Position numbers and translations under genes: made by a program. Source: Desulfobacteraceae bacterium (lineage in GTDB: Bacteria; Desulfobacterota; Desulfobacteria; Desulfobacterales; Desulfosalsimonadaceae). Taken from it: DNA of 64,000 bases. The notes below the pieces were generated by a model. That model saw only the letters and a list, made by a program, of their open reading frames with translations, was not told the origin of the DNA and did no database searches. Below, in pieces: positions 23,478 to 34,557 of this stretch. How positions within the stretch are numbered: position 1 is the first letter of the stretch; each line of letters begins with the position of its first letter. The stretch spans positions 41,549 through 105,548 of the forward strand of contig JAABTJ010000009.1 of the NCBI GenBank assembly GCA_011389935.1, written 5' to 3'.

Positions 23478-25802
23478 ATGATGATGATACCTGATTTTTC
23501 TTCCCATACCGGCGCAATCCAGCGGATTCACACGGAGCGTTTTTCCCTACAGACGCCTTTCATGGAAATTGCGGAAAAATTTGCGGACCTTGAAGGGACC
23601 GTGGTCCTGATGAGCGGCGGCGGCATGGATTGCGCCCGGTACCATATTCTTGCCGTACACCCCTGGCTGACGATCCAAAGCCAGGGTTCAACAAACCGGG
23701 TGATATTGCCGGGAAGGGAGATGGCGGTTAAGACCGATCCCCTTGATCTTTTAAAAGACATTGTTGCGCAATACGGGTTTTTCAATGGAAACCGGCCGAC
23801 AGAGGTACCTGAAGCAGAAATTCCCGGTCCCGTTGCTGCCGGCCTGTTCGGATACCTCTCCTACGACCTCAAGGATTTTATCGAAACCCTTCCCAGAACC
23901 GCCATGAACGATCTCGGGCTGCCGCTGCTCTGCATGTACGCGCCTTCCGCCATACTTGTCGAAGACAAGATCACCGGGAAAAGCCACCTTCATATACCGG
24001 TGCGGGAAAAAGGAAAAGGCGACAGCTTGGATGCCGACCGGGCGGCGTTTTTTAAACGGCTCGAAGCCGCGCTGCCCGCGTCTCCCCCGGATTCCCCCCG
24101 ATTTCCGGCGACCGGGGCCGCCGGTTTTGCAACGGACAAAAGGGGGTTTTCCTCCGCGTTTTCCCGCGGCACCTACATGACGGCAGTGGATAAAATCAAA
24201 GATTATATCCTTTCCGGGCACATCTACCAGGTGAACCTGTCCCAGCGGTTTGAAGGGGCGTTTTACGGGTCTTCCTTCCGCATGTTCAGGACGCTTTTTG
24301 AAAGGGCGCCGGCGCCCTTTTACGCCTACGTGAACGCGGGGGGGCACCGGATGGTGTCCACATCCCCGGAGCGGTTTGTCCAGCGGCGGGGAAATCAGGT
24401 GGAAACCCGCCCGATCAAGGGGACCCGGCCGCGGGGAAAAAGCCCGGGGCAGGACCGCAAGAACGCGGAAGCGCTATTGAAAAGCGCCAAAGACGACGCG
24501 GAATTGTCCATGATCGTCGATTTGTTGCGAAACGACCTTGGCCGGGTGTGCGCCGGGGGGAGCGTCCGGGTGGTCGATCACCGCCGCCTGGAGGCCTACA
24601 AAAACGTGTTTCATCTGGTTTCGGTCATCGAGGGAACGCTCATGGAGGGAAACGACAGCGTTGACATCATCCGGGCGGCGTTTCCGGGCGGCTCCATAAC
24701 CGGCTGCCCCCGAATACGGGCCATGGAGATCATCGATGAGATGGAGCCCTGCCGGCGGCATATTTATACCGGGTCCATCGGCTACATCGGTTTTCACGAC
24801 GTCATGGACCTTTCCATCGCTATCCGGACGGCAACGGTGGTTAACGGGCGGATTTATTTTTCCGTGGGCGGAGGGGTGGTCTTCGACTCCGACCCTGCCG
24901 ACGAGTACGAGGAAACCCTTCACAAAGGGAGCAGCATCATGGGGCTTTTCGAGAAAGACGGCCGCGACGGCGGCGGAGTTGAAACCGCAGCGTCCATGGC
25001 ATGGTATAACGGTGCCATTGTGCCGGAAGCGGATGTCCGGCTACCGGCAACGGACAAGGGGGTACAGTACGGATATGGGTTTTTCGAGACCATCCGGGTA
25101 AACCGGGGGGTGCCGAAAAACCTCGATGCGCATGCGAAACGGTTGAACAGCACATGGCGCGCCCTGTTTGACGCCCCTGTTCCGGATTTGACATGGCCGG
25201 CCGTCATTGGCGGGGTCGTAGCGGCAAACCGGCTGGAAAATACGCTGGCACGGGTAAAAATAATGGTTTTTTGCCGGGATGACGGTGAAAACGCGCCCTT
25301 TTCCGCAAATATCGTCGTAACGGCCGCCCGCGCCCGTCACCGGCTCGACGTGCTGCAGAAAATGGGGCTCGATATCGCCGTCTACCCCCATCCCCGGCAA
25401 ACCCCTCTGGCAGACCACAAAACCCTGAACTACCTCTATTATTACCTGGCCGGCAAATGGGCGCGGCAAAACGGGGCGGACGAAGCGGTCGTTTTGAACC
25501 CGGACGGATCCGTTTCCGAAACCAATACTGCCAATATCCTCTGTATACGGGGGGAAAAAGCGGTCCTGCCGGCATCGGACCACGTGCTGCCGGGTATCAT
25601 GCAGCAGCAGGTAGCGGCATACCTTGCCGGTAGCGGTTATCTCGTTGAAAAAAGGAAGGTGATGCCGGAAGATCTTTTTGCATTCGATGCGATCCTGCTG
25701 ACCAACGCCCTTATGGGCGCCGTGCCGGTCATCGGTATTGACGGACATCCGGTCCGCTCCGACCCCGGTCTTTGCTCCCGCATCAATGCCGCGGTGCTAT
25801 AG
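23478..25802 (+). CDS. pabBC: Aminodeoxychorismate synthase I fused to aminodeoxychorismate lyase
   Basis: 774 residues with two enzymes of p-aminobenzoate synthesis. Residues about 1-500 are a chorismate-utilising PabB domain with RPIKGTRPRG, SMIVDLLRNDLGRV and GSITGCPRIRAMEIIDE. From about 515 a PLP-dependent PabC/branched-chain aminotransferase-like domain begins at MAWYNGAIVPEA; it has YGYGFFETIR and the PLP lysine in DHKTLNYL. With pabA this gives the whole route from chorismate to PABA. The fusion type is known in other bacteria. ATG codons at 23478, 23481 and 23484 are all possible. Ends 6 bp from dapL. Confidence 0.93.
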   Translation: MMMIPDFSSHTGAIQRIHTERFSLQTPFMEIAEKFADLEGTVVLMSGGGMDCARYHILAVHPWLTIQSQGSTNRVILPGREMAVKTDPLDLLKDIVAQYGFFNGNRPTEVPEAEIPGPVAAGLFGYLSYDLKDFIETLPRTAMNDLGLPLLCMYAPSAILVEDKITGKSHLHIPVREKGKGDSLDADRAAFFKRLEAALPASPPDSPRFPATGAAGFATDKRGFSSAFSRGTYMTAVDKIKDYILSGHIYQVNLSQRFEGAFYGSSFRMFRTLFERAPAPFYAYVNAGGHRMVSTSPERFVQRRGNQVETRPIKGTRPRGKSPGQDRKNAEALLKSAKDDAELSMIVDLLRNDLGRVCAGGSVRVVDHRRLEAYKNVFHLVSVIEGTLMEGNDSVDIIRAAFPGGSITGCPRIRAMEIIDEMEPCRRHIYTGSIGYIGFHDVMDLSIAIRTATVVNGRIYFSVGGGVVFDSDPADEYEETLHKGSSIMGLFEKDGRDGGGVETAASMAWYNGAIVPEADVRLPATDKGVQYGYGFFETIRVNRGVPKNLDAHAKRLNSTWRALFDAPVPDLTWPAVIGGVVAANRLENTLARVKIMVFCRDDGENAPFSANIVVTAARARHRLDVLQKMGLDIAVYPHPRQTPLADHKTLNYLYYYLAGKWARQNGADEAVVLNPDGSVSETNTANILCIRGEKAVLPASDHVLPGIMQQQVAAYLAGSGYLVEKRKVMPEDLFAFDAILLTNALMGAVPVIGIDGHPVRSDPGLCSRINAAVL

Positions 25803-25808
25803 GGGGCG

Positions 25809-27038
25809 TCACGAACCTTTCATGGCTTCGCGGATTCGGTTCATGGCGGTTTCCACGTTTTGATGGCTGTTGAAGGCGCTGAGCCGGATATGACGGGTGC
25901 CGCACGTGCCGAAGCCCGCCCCCGGCGTGCATACCACGCCGGCCTCGTTGAGGAGCCTGTCGAACAGGTTCCAGGAGTCGGTTTTGGCGTCGATCCAGAC
26001 ATACGGCGAATGCTGTCCGCCCACGTAGGCGTAGCCGAGATCGTCCATTTCGCGGCGGATCCGGTCGGCATTGGTCATGTAGCCGGCGATGATCTGGGCG
26101 GCTTCCTTTTTCCCCTGGGGGGTGTAAACCGCTTCCGCGGCCCGCTGCACCGGATAGGAAACGCCGTTGAACTTGGTGCTGTGGCGGCGGTTCCACAGGC
26201 TGTGGAGGGAGTGCGCGGTGCCGGCCGCGTCATAGGCCATGCATTCTTTGGGGACGACCGTGAATGCGCAGCGCGTACCCGTAAACCCGGCGGTTTTGGA
26301 AAAACTGCGAAATTCGACCGCCACCTTTCGGGCGCCGGGAATTTCATAAATGGACTTCACCATGGCATCGTCCCGGATAAACGCCTCGTAGGCGGCGTCG
26401 TATAAAATCAGGGCCTTGTTTTTTGTGGCCCAGTCCACCCATTGTCCCAGGGCCTCCTTTGTAATGGTTGCCCCGGTCGGGTTGTTGGGAAAGCAGAGGT
26501 AGACCAGGTCCACCGGTTCTTCCGGAATTTTCGGGATATAGTCGTTTTGATCCGTGCATTCCATGTAGATAAGGTTTTCAAACCGGCCGTTTACGGCAGC
26601 CCCTGTTCGTCCCGCCATGACGTTGGTATCCACGTAAACCGGGTAGACCGGATCCGGGATGGCGATCGAGATATCGGTGGAAAGGATTTCCTGGAAATTA
26701 CCGGTATCGCACTTGGCGCCGTCGCTGATAAAGATTTCGTCGGCGTTTACCTCGGCGCCGCGCGCCGCGAAATCGTTTTCGGCGATTTTTTCGCGAAGGA
26801 AAAGGTATCCCTGCTCGGGGCCGTATCCCCGGAACGTGGCGTCATCCGCCATTTCATCCACCGCCCGGTGAAACGCGGCGATGCAGGCCGGCGGAAGCGC
26901 CCGGGTGGCATCGCCGATGCCCAGGCGGATGATTTCCCGGCCGGGGTTTTTTTCAGAAAACGCACTGATCTTTTTTGCAACCGTGGAAAAAAGATACGAC
27001 GCCTGGAGCTTCAAATAGTTCTCATTGATCTTTATCAT
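25809..27038 (-). CDS. dapL: LL-diaminopimelate aminotransferase
   Basis: PLP enzyme that converts tetrahydrodipicolinate directly to LL-diaminopimelate in lysine/peptidoglycan synthesis. It has 409 residues, the usual DapL length. Features are IRLGIGDATRALP, FPNNPTGAT and the PLP lysine in SFSKTAGFTGTRCAF, a stretch characteristic of DapL. ATG at 27038. Single gene, convergent with pabBC. DapL is scattered among anaerobes, plants and chlamydiae, and is one reason to place the host in the Desulfobacterota. Confidence 0.95.
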   Translation of the reverse strand: MIKINENYLKLQASYLFSTVAKKISAFSEKNPGREIIRLGIGDATRALPPACIAAFHRAVDEMADDATFRGYGPEQGYLFLREKIAENDFAARGAEVNADEIFISDGAKCDTGNFQEILSTDISIAIPDPVYPVYVDTNVMAGRTGAAVNGRFENLIYMECTDQNDYIPKIPEEPVDLVYLCFPNNPTGATITKEALGQWVDWATKNKALILYDAAYEAFIRDDAMVKSIYEIPGARKVAVEFRSFSKTAGFTGTRCAFTVVPKECMAYDAAGTAHSLHSLWNRRHSTKFNGVSYPVQRAAEAVYTPQGKKEAAQIIAGYMTNADRIRREMDDLGYAYVGGQHSPYVWIDAKTDSWNLFDRLLNEAGVVCTPGAGFGTCGTRHIRLSAFNSHQNVETAMNRIREAMKGS

Positions 27039-27268
27039 GGAATATCCTTATATTATCGTCTGCAACATACAACCTACAATCTGCTTCTATAATCGAATGA
27101 AAAGCTCGTGTCAATCCGCCACTGAAAGCCCTGCTGCCCGGCTACGGAAAAAGGCCCTTCCGGGGATCGCCGGCGTTTCCGTATTGTTCTTGCATTTTCA
27201 ATGCTTATACTATACATAACAATATTTTGTATTTAGAACCGGAATGCAACACGGGGCGAATAAATGCC

Positions 27269-28729
27269 ATGCCGTTTTTACACTCGGATTTGACGCAGAA
27301 AAAATCCCTGGTCCAGAAAGCCGGTCGGGCCATAATGGAAAATGCGATGCTGGCGTTCGGAGATCGTGTTTTGGTAGGGGTATCGGGCGGTCCCGACTCC
27401 GTGGCCCTGCTCCATGTGCTCCTGGAGCTGGGAAGAGAAAACAACTATCATATCGGGGTTGCCCATGTGGATCACGGCCTGCGGGAAGACGCATCGAAGA
27501 GGGACGCCGCATTTGTCGAAGACCTTGCAAAAAAGCGGAACGTGCCTTATTATGTGAAGCGGATTGATCTTGCCGCCGTACAGGAAAAAATCGGGGGCAA
27601 TCTGGAAGAAGCGGGAAGGGATGCCAGGTATCGTTTTTTTCATGAAACAGCGGACCGTTATGGATTTGAAAGGATAGCGGTGGGGCATCATCTGGACGAT
27701 GATGCGGAGCTTATCCTCATGAATATCATTCGCGGAAGCGGACCCGCCGGCACGGCGGGCATCGCGCCGGTTCGGGGGCGTATCGTGCGGCCGCTTATTC
27801 ATTGTCTGCGCAGCGAGATACAGTCATATCTCCATGCGAAAAAAATTCCGTTTGTTCATGACGAGAGCAATGACAATATCCGGTTTCATCGCAACCATAT
27901 CCGCCATTGCCTGATTCCCGCACTGGAACACTATAATCCCCGTGTTGTTGAAAACCTGCACCGGCTCGGACAGATCGCCGGTCTGGAAAACCGTTGGATT
28001 GAGGAGTGGATTGCACCGGTTTTTGACGCCGCGGTCATTGAGCGCAGCAACGGTCGGCTGGTCCTTGACGCGGAAAAAGCCGGCGAGCAGCATGCTGCCC
28101 TCAAACGGCGGATGATTCGAAACGCCATATGTGCGGTCAAGGGCAACTTGAGACGGATCGGATATACGCACATCGACGCCGTCATCAGGCTTCTGGAAAA
28201 ACCGGCGCCGTCCGGACGTGTCGATCTTCCGGATCGGATCCGCGTCACGCGGCGCAACCGAAGGTTGCTGTTCACGGCGGAAAAGCAGTCCCTCCGGTCT
28301 CCTGCGCTGGCCGGCCGGCCGGTTTCCCGGTCGTATTATGAATACAGGGTTACGGAAAAACAGGCCGTTTCAGGCAGAATCGATATCCCGGAGGCAGGGG
28401 TGCATATTGTCTTGACCCGGATGGCGGCAGAAGATATGGATGTTCTTCCGTCCGGAAATACGGCCGCCCTGGATTGGGACAGGCTTGTTTTTCCGCTATA
28501 TATACGGAATATGCGTCCGGGGGATCGGTTCATGCCCCTGGGCATGCGCCAAACGCAGAAGGTGAAGGATTTTTTTATCAACAACAAGATACCCGTCCAT
28601 AAGCGAGGAGGGATCCCCCTTTTGCAAAGCGGCGGACAGGTGGCCTGGATAGCCGGCCTGCGGATGGATGACCGGTTTAAAATTACCCGGGAGACGAAAA
28701 CCGTCTTGCGGGCGGAAGTGGTCGCCTGA
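27269..28729 (+). CDS. tilS: tRNA(Ile)-lysidine synthase
   Basis: ATP-dependent addition of lysine to C34 of tRNA-Ile(CAU). The PP-loop motif is GVSGGPDSVALLHVLL, followed by AHVDHGLRED. The C-terminal substrate-binding domain has NMRPGDRFMPLGM near residue 425. The start is uncertain: ATG 27269 is chosen; a TTG at 27227 would add 14 residues and an ATG at 27335 would remove 22. The 230-bp gap to dapL has no gene; TTGTTC and TACTAT near 27184-27213 may be the promoter. First gene of tilS-ftsH-folP-coaX. Confidence 0.93.
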   Translation: MPFLHSDLTQKKSLVQKAGRAIMENAMLAFGDRVLVGVSGGPDSVALLHVLLELGRENNYHIGVAHVDHGLREDASKRDAAFVEDLAKKRNVPYYVKRIDLAAVQEKIGGNLEEAGRDARYRFFHETADRYGFERIAVGHHLDDDAELILMNIIRGSGPAGTAGIAPVRGRIVRPLIHCLRSEIQSYLHAKKIPFVHDESNDNIRFHRNHIRHCLIPALEHYNPRVVENLHRLGQIAGLENRWIEEWIAPVFDAAVIERSNGRLVLDAEKAGEQHAALKRRMIRNAICAVKGNLRRIGYTHIDAVIRLLEKPAPSGRVDLPDRIRVTRRNRRLLFTAEKQSLRSPALAGRPVSRSYYEYRVTEKQAVSGRIDIPEAGVHIVLTRMAAEDMDVLPSGNTAALDWDRLVFPLYIRNMRPGDRFMPLGMRQTQKVKDFFINNKIPVHKRGGIPLLQSGGQVAWIAGLRMDDRFKITRETKTVLRAEVVA

Positions 28730-28762
28730 TACCTTCGGAACATACATATGCCATCAATGAAT

Positions 28763-28906
28763 AGAATCCGTCTCAACATTCGGATTTCGGTTCAAGATCG
28801 CGGCGGCGTCTTGTTTCAAACCGCAGACAACCTCGCGTATTTCGAGGATTTGAAATAAGACGCCAACAAAGATATTGGGCCGAAAGACAATTTTGAGATA
28901 GGTTCT
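28763..28906 (+). repeat. Hairpin repeat family C2, forward copy
   Basis: Constant strands GGTTCAAGATCGCGGC and AACAAAGATATTGGGC. Inner stem GGCGTCTTGTTTCAAACC with GGATTTGAAATAAGACGCC; apex CCTCG/CGAGG. Outer arms around TCTCAACATT / AATTTTGAGA. It ends 30 nt before the ftsH ribosome site. Nearly identical to the copy at 39914. Confidence 0.8.
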
Positions 28907-28949
28907 AATACAAAAAAAGCCAAACCAACGCGTGCGGAGGATCTCTGAC

Positions 28950-30786
<1,837 letters not shown>

Positions 30787-30800
<14 letters not shown>

Positions 30801-31659
30801 CCTCACGTGGCAAAACCGGGAACTGGCGCTGGGACGCCGGACCTGCATCATGGGGATCCTCAACATCACCCCGGATTCGTTTTCCGACGGCGGCCGGTTT
30901 TTTTCGCTGGATGCCGCCCTTGCCCGGGCGGAAGCAATGATCGGCGATGGGGCGGATATCATTGATATCGGCGGCGAATCCAGCCGCCCGTTTTCGGAGC
31001 CTGTGGCCGCTGAGGAAGAAACCGCCCGGGTGCTGCCGGTCATTGAGCATTTGGCGGGGAAAATAAGCGTTCCCATTTCCATCGATACCACCAAGGCCGT
31101 GGTGGCCCGGCGCGCCATGGACGCCGGAGCTGCCATTATAAACGATATCAGTGCATTGCGGCTTGATCCGGAAATGGGGGAAGTTGCGGCAAAGACCGGC
31201 GCGCTGATCGTCCTCATGCACATGCTCGGAACCCCCAAAACCATGCAGGTGGATCCCCGCTACGACGATCTGATCGGCGAGATTTACGCGTTTCTTGAAA
31301 CCGCGGTAAAAAGAGCCGAAGCAGCCGGCATTCCAACGTCAAACATTATCGTTGACCCGGGCATTGGATTCGGAAAAACGGTTTCCCACAACCTGGAACT
31401 GATCCACAATGCCCACCGGTTTTTACCCCTGGGCGTTCCCCTTATGGTCGGGCCGTCGAGAAAGGCCTTCATCCGAAAGCTTTTGGCCGGGGAAAACCGC
31501 CTGGAGGACGAAAACGAGGCCACCCACGAAATGGTTGAAACCGGAACCCAGGCCGCCGTATCTGCCGCGATTCTGGCCGGGGCGCATATCCTCCGCGTTC
31601 ACGAGGTGGCCCGCACCCGCGCCACCGCAACCATTATCGACGCCTTGAGAGACCTGTAA
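30787..31659 (+). CDS. folP: Dihydropteroate synthase
   Basis: Joins p-aminobenzoate to 6-hydroxymethyl-dihydropterin diphosphate in folate synthesis. Signatures: IMGILNITPDSFSDGG, DIIDIGGESSRP, IDTTKAVV, VDPGIGFGKT and GPSRKAFI. 290 residues. Start ATG 30787 inside the last codons of ftsH (14-bp overlap), so translation is probably coupled. It uses the PABA made by pabA/pabBC in the same window. Confident. Confidence 0.96.
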
Positions 31660-31670
31660 GGAGAAACCCC

Positions 31671-32453
31671 ATGCTGCTGGTGCTGGACGTCGGCAATACC
31701 CACACGGTCATCGGGCTGTATGACAACGACCGGCTGGTTCACGACTGGCGGATCCACACGGAAACCCGGATGACCGACGACGAGCTGGATCTCATTGTTT
31801 CCCGGTTTTTCAGAAAGGCCGGCATCGAGCCGGCCCGGGTCGACCAGACGGTCGTCTCCTGCGTGGTTCCTGCGCTTGCGGGAGCCATTGAGGCATACTG
31901 CAGAAAGCACCTCGGGCATGAACCCGACTGGATCAGTCATAAAACCGTGGATATGCCGGTTCTTCTGGACAATCCCGCGGAAGTGGGGGCGGACAGGCTG
32001 GTAAACGCCGTTGCCGCATATGAAAAGTACCGCTGCAGCCTGATTATTATCGATTTCGGGACCGCAACGACCTTTGACTGCATTTCAGAAAAGGGGGAGT
32101 ACATGGGCGGGGCCATTGCCCCGGGAATCGGGATTTCAGCCGAAGCGTTGTTTGCAAAAGCGGCCAAGCTGCCGCGCGTGGAGCTCATCGATGTACCGGA
32201 GTGCGCTATCGGCAGGGAAACCGCCGCAAGCATGAAATCGGGCCTGCTTTACGGCTATACCGATCTTGTGGATGGGATGGTTCGCCGGATCCGACGGGAA
32301 ATGGAGACGTCGCCGAAAGTGATCGCCACCGGCGGACTCAGCGTGCTGTTTCAACGGCTTTCCGAAACCATCGCGTCGGTCGAGCCCGGCCTGACCCTGG
32401 AAGGGCTTCGGCTGCTGGCGGAAAAAATCAAAAAGCGACCCCCCGCTTCCTGA
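31671..32453 (+). CDS. coaX: Type III pantothenate kinase
   Basis: First step of coenzyme A synthesis. ASKHA-fold kinase: N-terminal phosphate motif LDVGNTHTVIGLY, EVGADRLVNA, DFGTATTFDC, GGAIAPGIGIS and the adenosine motif VIATGGLS. 260 residues, the normal length. ATG at 31671 with AAGGAG 7-8 nt upstream. Follows folP by 11 bp, last gene of the tilS-ftsH-folP-coaX set, convergent with the next gene. Confidence 0.95.
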   Translation: MLLVLDVGNTHTVIGLYDNDRLVHDWRIHTETRMTDDELDLIVSRFFRKAGIEPARVDQTVVSCVVPALAGAIEAYCRKHLGHEPDWISHKTVDMPVLLDNPAEVGADRLVNAVAAYEKYRCSLIIIDFGTATTFDCISEKGEYMGGAIAPGIGISAEALFAKAAKLPRVELIDVPECAIGRETAASMKSGLLYGYTDLVDGMVRRIRREMETSPKVIATGGLSVLFQRLSETIASVEPGLTLEGLRLLAEKIKKRPPAS

Positions 32454-32461
32454 TGCGCCCC

Positions 32462-32629
32462 TTATTCCATCCCCATCTCCGCTTTTACCTGCTTGATTTC
32501 AGCGGTGATCTCCTGTTTTTCCGCTTCTGACAGGCCGGGTTTGTTTAACCGCTGCGCAAGGGAAAGCAGGATCATTTCGATCCGGTAGTCATTGCAGGTG
32601 TACGCTGGTTTGTCTGCCGTATTCGTCAT
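32462..32629 (-). CDS. Small protein (55 residues) coupled to the PilT cluster
   Basis: Short open frame that starts MTNTADKPAYTCNDYRIEMI and ends EIKQVKAEMGME. Its ATG (32627-32629) overlaps the TGA of the upstream regulator gene as ATGA, a strong sign of coupled translation. It looks helical and charged in the second half (SEAEKQEITAEIKQVKAE). No domain recognised. Last gene of the yggT-pilT-pilU-regulator set. Confidence 0.65.
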   Translation of the reverse strand: MTNTADKPAYTCNDYRIEMILLSLAQRLNKPGLSEAEKQEITAEIKQVKAEMGME

Positions 32630-33294
32630 ATCTTTCCGAGCTTTCGCATGCTTTCCTTGAACACCGTAAAAAACAGCTCATTATCATTGATGGCGTTTTT
32701 CAGAAGCCGGTCTATATGGGGGACGTCCTTTTCGTTGATGGTCAGGTTTACGCTTTTTAAGAAGGCCGCCATGTTGTCGCGGGTATTATATCTTTTTGAA
32801 ATGAGCCCCACGAAGATGTTTCTGCGAACGGACATGTTCAGGCGTTCCAGGTAAATCAGTATGCCGTTGCTGTTCGGACTGCTGCCGTCGAAGGTTTCGT
32901 TCACGAGGATCAGGTCATAAACGTGGTATTTCATTTTTCGAAGGGCATCCCGGACGGATGCGGGGACGGTAACGCTGTATTCCATGATATCGAGGACTTC
33001 CCGGATTTTTTTTATCGCCGCCGGATCGTTTTCACAGACCATGGCCGTGAGCCCCTCTTCCTCCAGGAAGTCAAAGGGCTTTTCGCTGGCGTCGTACTCC
33101 TCTTCCGAAGCGTCCATGTCCTGCTGCCAGGCAGAGGCCTGAATATCGGTGCCGTTCTCCTCCGGGGCTGCATCGACATTGACTTTTGCCTTACAGGCCG
33201 GACATCTGAGGGAAAAGGATTTTCCGGCGGGAATTTTGTCTTCGGGGATATTTATTTTTTTTTCACAACTGCTGCATACGATTTCCATAGCCAT
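32626..33294 (-). CDS. Zinc-ribbon and receiver-like domain protein
   Basis: 222 residues. Residues 1-40 form an MJ0042-type zinc ribbon (CSSCEKKINIPEDKIP, then CPACKAKVNV). After an acidic linker, residues about 82-220 resemble a response-regulator receiver fold (MVCENDPAAIKKIREVLD, DLILVNETFDG). The usual phospho-acceptor aspartate is not evident (VNE at that place), so it may be a pseudo-receiver. It lies 24 bp after pilU, suggesting a role in pilus or motility control; that is inference. Confidence 0.72.
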   Translation of the reverse strand: MAMEIVCSSCEKKINIPEDKIPAGKSFSLRCPACKAKVNVDAAPEENGTDIQASAWQQDMDASEEEYDASEKPFDFLEEEGLTAMVCENDPAAIKKIREVLDIMEYSVTVPASVRDALRKMKYHVYDLILVNETFDGSSPNSNGILIYLERLNMSVRRNIFVGLISKRYNTRDNMAAFLKSVNLTINEKDVPHIDRLLKNAINDNELFFTVFKESMRKLGKI

Positions 33295-33318
33295 ATCCTT
33301 GCCCGTTGCACGGAAATA

Positions 33319-34491
33319 TTATTTTTTGTTGTAATGCATATCGATTTCGAGTTCGTCAATATCCGAGGTGGCCTCCCCCCGTTCACTCTTGATCGAATCA
33401 ATGCCACGCCCCACGATGGATTTCCTCGAAGCGTAACCCATGGCCGTTTCCTCGGTTATCAGCCCCTTTGCGAAGAGTTCCGTAATAAAGTTGTCAAAGG
33501 TGGTCATGCCCAGGGTGGTTCCGGCTTCCATGATATCGTAAAACGTTTTTCCCTCGGCTTCCCCGTGCAGAATGGAATCCTTGACGCGCAGGCTGGTGCG
33601 AAGAATCTCGAAGGCCGCTTCCCGGCCGCCCCCCGCCTTGGGCAGAAGCCGCTGGCACACGACCCATCGGAGCGTATCCGCAAGCCGGGTCCGGATCTGG
33701 TTTTCGTCTTCGATATTGAACATGCCGAGGATCCGGTTGATGGTCTGCCCGGCATCCACCGTGTGCAGGGTGGTGAGCACCAAATGGCCGGTTTCCGCGG
33801 CGGTAAGTCCGATTTCAACGGTTTCCCGGTCCCGCATTTCGCCCACCAGGATCACTTTCGGCGCCTGCCGGAGCGCTGCGCGCAGGCCATGGGCAAACGT
33901 GTCATAATCCTTTCCCAGCTCGCGCTGGTTGAAGGTCGATTTTTTATGGGAATGGACGAATTCGATGGGATCTTCCAGGGTGATGATATGCACGGACTTT
34001 TCTTTGTTGATTTCTTCCAGAAGCGCGGCCAGCGAGGTGGTTTTACCGGTGCCCGTAGCCCCTGTGACAAAAACGATGCCGTTTCTTTCCCGGGCGATTT
34101 CATAAAAAGACTTTGGCAGGCGAAGCTCTTTGATCGTCGGCACGCGGGTTTCAAGCTGTCGCAGGACAATGGACACGTGGCCGGACTGGGAAAACACGTT
34201 GACGCGGAAGCGGGCTTTACCGGGAAGCGTGTAGGACAAATCGCAGGAGCCTTCCTTCAGAAGCGCTTCTGTCAGCCGCCGGTCGTTGGCGAGCAGGTTC
34301 AGGGCGAATACCTCCGTCTGGAAAGGCGTAAGCGCTTTCAGCGGCGGTTTCATCTCCACGGGGACCAGCTCGCCGTAGGATTCCACCTGCAAGGGTTTTC
34401 CCACGGTGATGTTCAGGTCTGAAACGCTCTGGTAGGAATCGAGCATCGTTGTCATGATGTGTTCGATTTCCGGTTTGCGCATGACAGTCAT
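33319..34491 (-). CDS. pilU: Type IV pilus retraction ATPase, PilU-like
   Basis: Hexameric secretion-type ATPase of the PilT/PilU family, 390 residues. Walker A GATGTGKTTSLAALL, Asp box ITLEDPIEFVHSHKKS, Walker B KVILVGEMRDRETVEIG, His box TGHLVLTTLHT. It lies downstream of a second paralogue that matches PilT better, so it is called PilU-like, the accessory retraction motor. Its C-terminal AIRNLI-type motif is replaced. ATG 34491. Confidence 0.85.
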   Translation of the reverse strand: MTVMRKPEIEHIMTTMLDSYQSVSDLNITVGKPLQVESYGELVPVEMKPPLKALTPFQTEVFALNLLANDRRLTEALLKEGSCDLSYTLPGKARFRVNVFSQSGHVSIVLRQLETRVPTIKELRLPKSFYEIARERNGIVFVTGATGTGKTTSLAALLEEINKEKSVHIITLEDPIEFVHSHKKSTFNQRELGKDYDTFAHGLRAALRQAPKVILVGEMRDRETVEIGLTAAETGHLVLTTLHTVDAGQTINRILGMFNIEDENQIRTRLADTLRWVVCQRLLPKAGGGREAAFEILRTSLRVKDSILHGEAEGKTFYDIMEAGTTLGMTTFDNFITELFAKGLITEETAMGYASRKSIVGRGIDSIKSERGEATSDIDELEIDMHYNKK

Positions 34492-34557
34492 CCTTTTTGA
34501 TGTTTATGAAGCGTACGGGGCACTCCCGAAAGCCCTGCAGCAAGATCCTTCGGTTGG

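Noticed and set aside
27646..27662. A further parS-like match (TTTCATGAAACAG) in tilS
   Set aside because: Lacks the TGTTTCAC half; too many mismatches to count.
32923..34422. A 499-residue plus-strand frame opposite pilU and the zinc-ribbon gene
   Set aside because: Antisense shadow; PilU motifs are on the other strand.
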